In this document: positions 6,508-6,652 of the stretch, piece by piece
Numbering within the stretch: position 1 is the stretch's first letter
How the letters are laid out: the number at the start of each line of letters is the position of its first letter
Source: Bacteroidota bacterium
Lineage (GTDB): Bacteria > Bacteroidota > Ignavibacteria > SZUA-365
Assembly: GCA_018224345.1 (NCBI GenBank)
Contig: JAGTUW010000077.1
Coordinates: forward strand, 1-6,652
Direction: 5' to 3'
Length of the DNA: 6,652 nucleotides
Position numbers and translations under genes: made by a program
Notes under the pieces: model-generated
Databases searched by the model: none
The model's input: the letters and a program-made list of their open reading frames with translations, nothing else
Told to the model about the DNA's origin: nothing

Positions 6508-6652
6508 ATGAAACGAATATTCTTCTTCCTGATTTTTCTGTTCGCCACCGGCGCCATCACGGCCCAGCCGCTCCTGGAACTGCGACTGCTGAAGCCGAAC
6601 GTCCCGGCGTATTACTACTACCAGTTGTATTTCACTGCGCATTGCGGCGACA
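6508..6652 (+). CDS. Secreted protein of unknown function, N-terminal 48 residues only
   Basis: The frame is open to the window edge and begins with a clear signal peptide: MKR, then the hydrophobic run IFFFLIFLFATGAI (4-17), and TAQ (18-20) as a likely cleavage region for signal peptidase I. No lipobox Cys is present, so the product should be soluble in the periplasm or exported. The mature start reads PLLELRLLKPNVPAYYYYQL and is Tyr-rich. It begins 20 bp after the lipoprotein gene with a strong ribosome binding site, so the two are almost certainly co-transcribed. Too little is present to name a family. The beginning resembles the first strand of an Ig-like or similar beta domain, but that is only an impression. 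Confidence 0.8.
   Translation, partial: MKRIFFFLIFLFATGAITAQPLLELRLLKPNVPAYYYYQLYFTAHCGD

Overview
The window looks like chromosomal DNA from a Gram-negative bacterium with fairly high GC. The best guess is the Bacteroidota/Chlorobiota-Ignavibacteria (FCB) side of the tree. This rests on gene style only: an S9C-type peptidase, an ECF sigma factor paired with a membrane anti-sigma protein that ends in an outer-membrane-like barrel, and small secreted proteins or lipoproteins behind it. No rRNA, tRNA or marker gene is present, so the taxonomic call is weak. All supported genes lie on the + strand. I see no mobile element, CRISPR array or structural RNA gene.

Layout: (1) positions 1-1334 are the 3' end of a gene for a prolyl-oligopeptidase-family (S9) serine peptidase, with the end of a beta-propeller followed by the complete alpha/beta-hydrolase domain. 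(2) 1335-1554 is a spacer with two short GC-rich hairpins. (3) 1555-3528 encodes a complete ABC-F ATPase (two ATP-binding cassettes, C-terminal coiled coil), probably a soluble ribosome-associated factor and not a transporter. (4) 3529-3762 is a leader region holding a candidate sigma70-type promoter and a possible 17-codon upstream ORF with a good ribosome binding site, whose stop codon overlaps the ribosome binding site of the next gene. (5) 3763-4323 is an ECF sigma factor. (6) 4320-5660, overlapping it by ATGA, encodes an unusual anti-sigma protein: cytoplasmic anti-sigma domain, Gly/Ala/Ser-rich linker with a 15-bp tandem repeat, one transmembrane helix, a periplasmic linker of about 130 residues, and a C-terminal part of about 155 residues that reads as an eight-strand outer-membrane beta-barrel ending in Phe. 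(7) 5753-6487 is a probable lipoprotein with a Ca-binding-like loop. (8) 6508-6652 is the start of a further secreted protein, cut off by the window edge.

The most interesting unit is 3620-6652. The sigma and anti-sigma genes are translationally coupled, and the anti-sigma protein appears to span both membranes, so outer-membrane state could be passed directly to an RNA polymerase sigma factor without a separate TonB-dependent receptor. This matches, as I recall it, the architecture of the dual-membrane-spanning anti-sigma (Dma) proteins reported in Bacteroides. The present protein would be a member of that class with an unusual Gly/Ala-rich cytoplasmic hinge and two downstream envelope genes as candidate partners. 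That functional reading is inference from architecture; the domain order itself is visible in the sequence.
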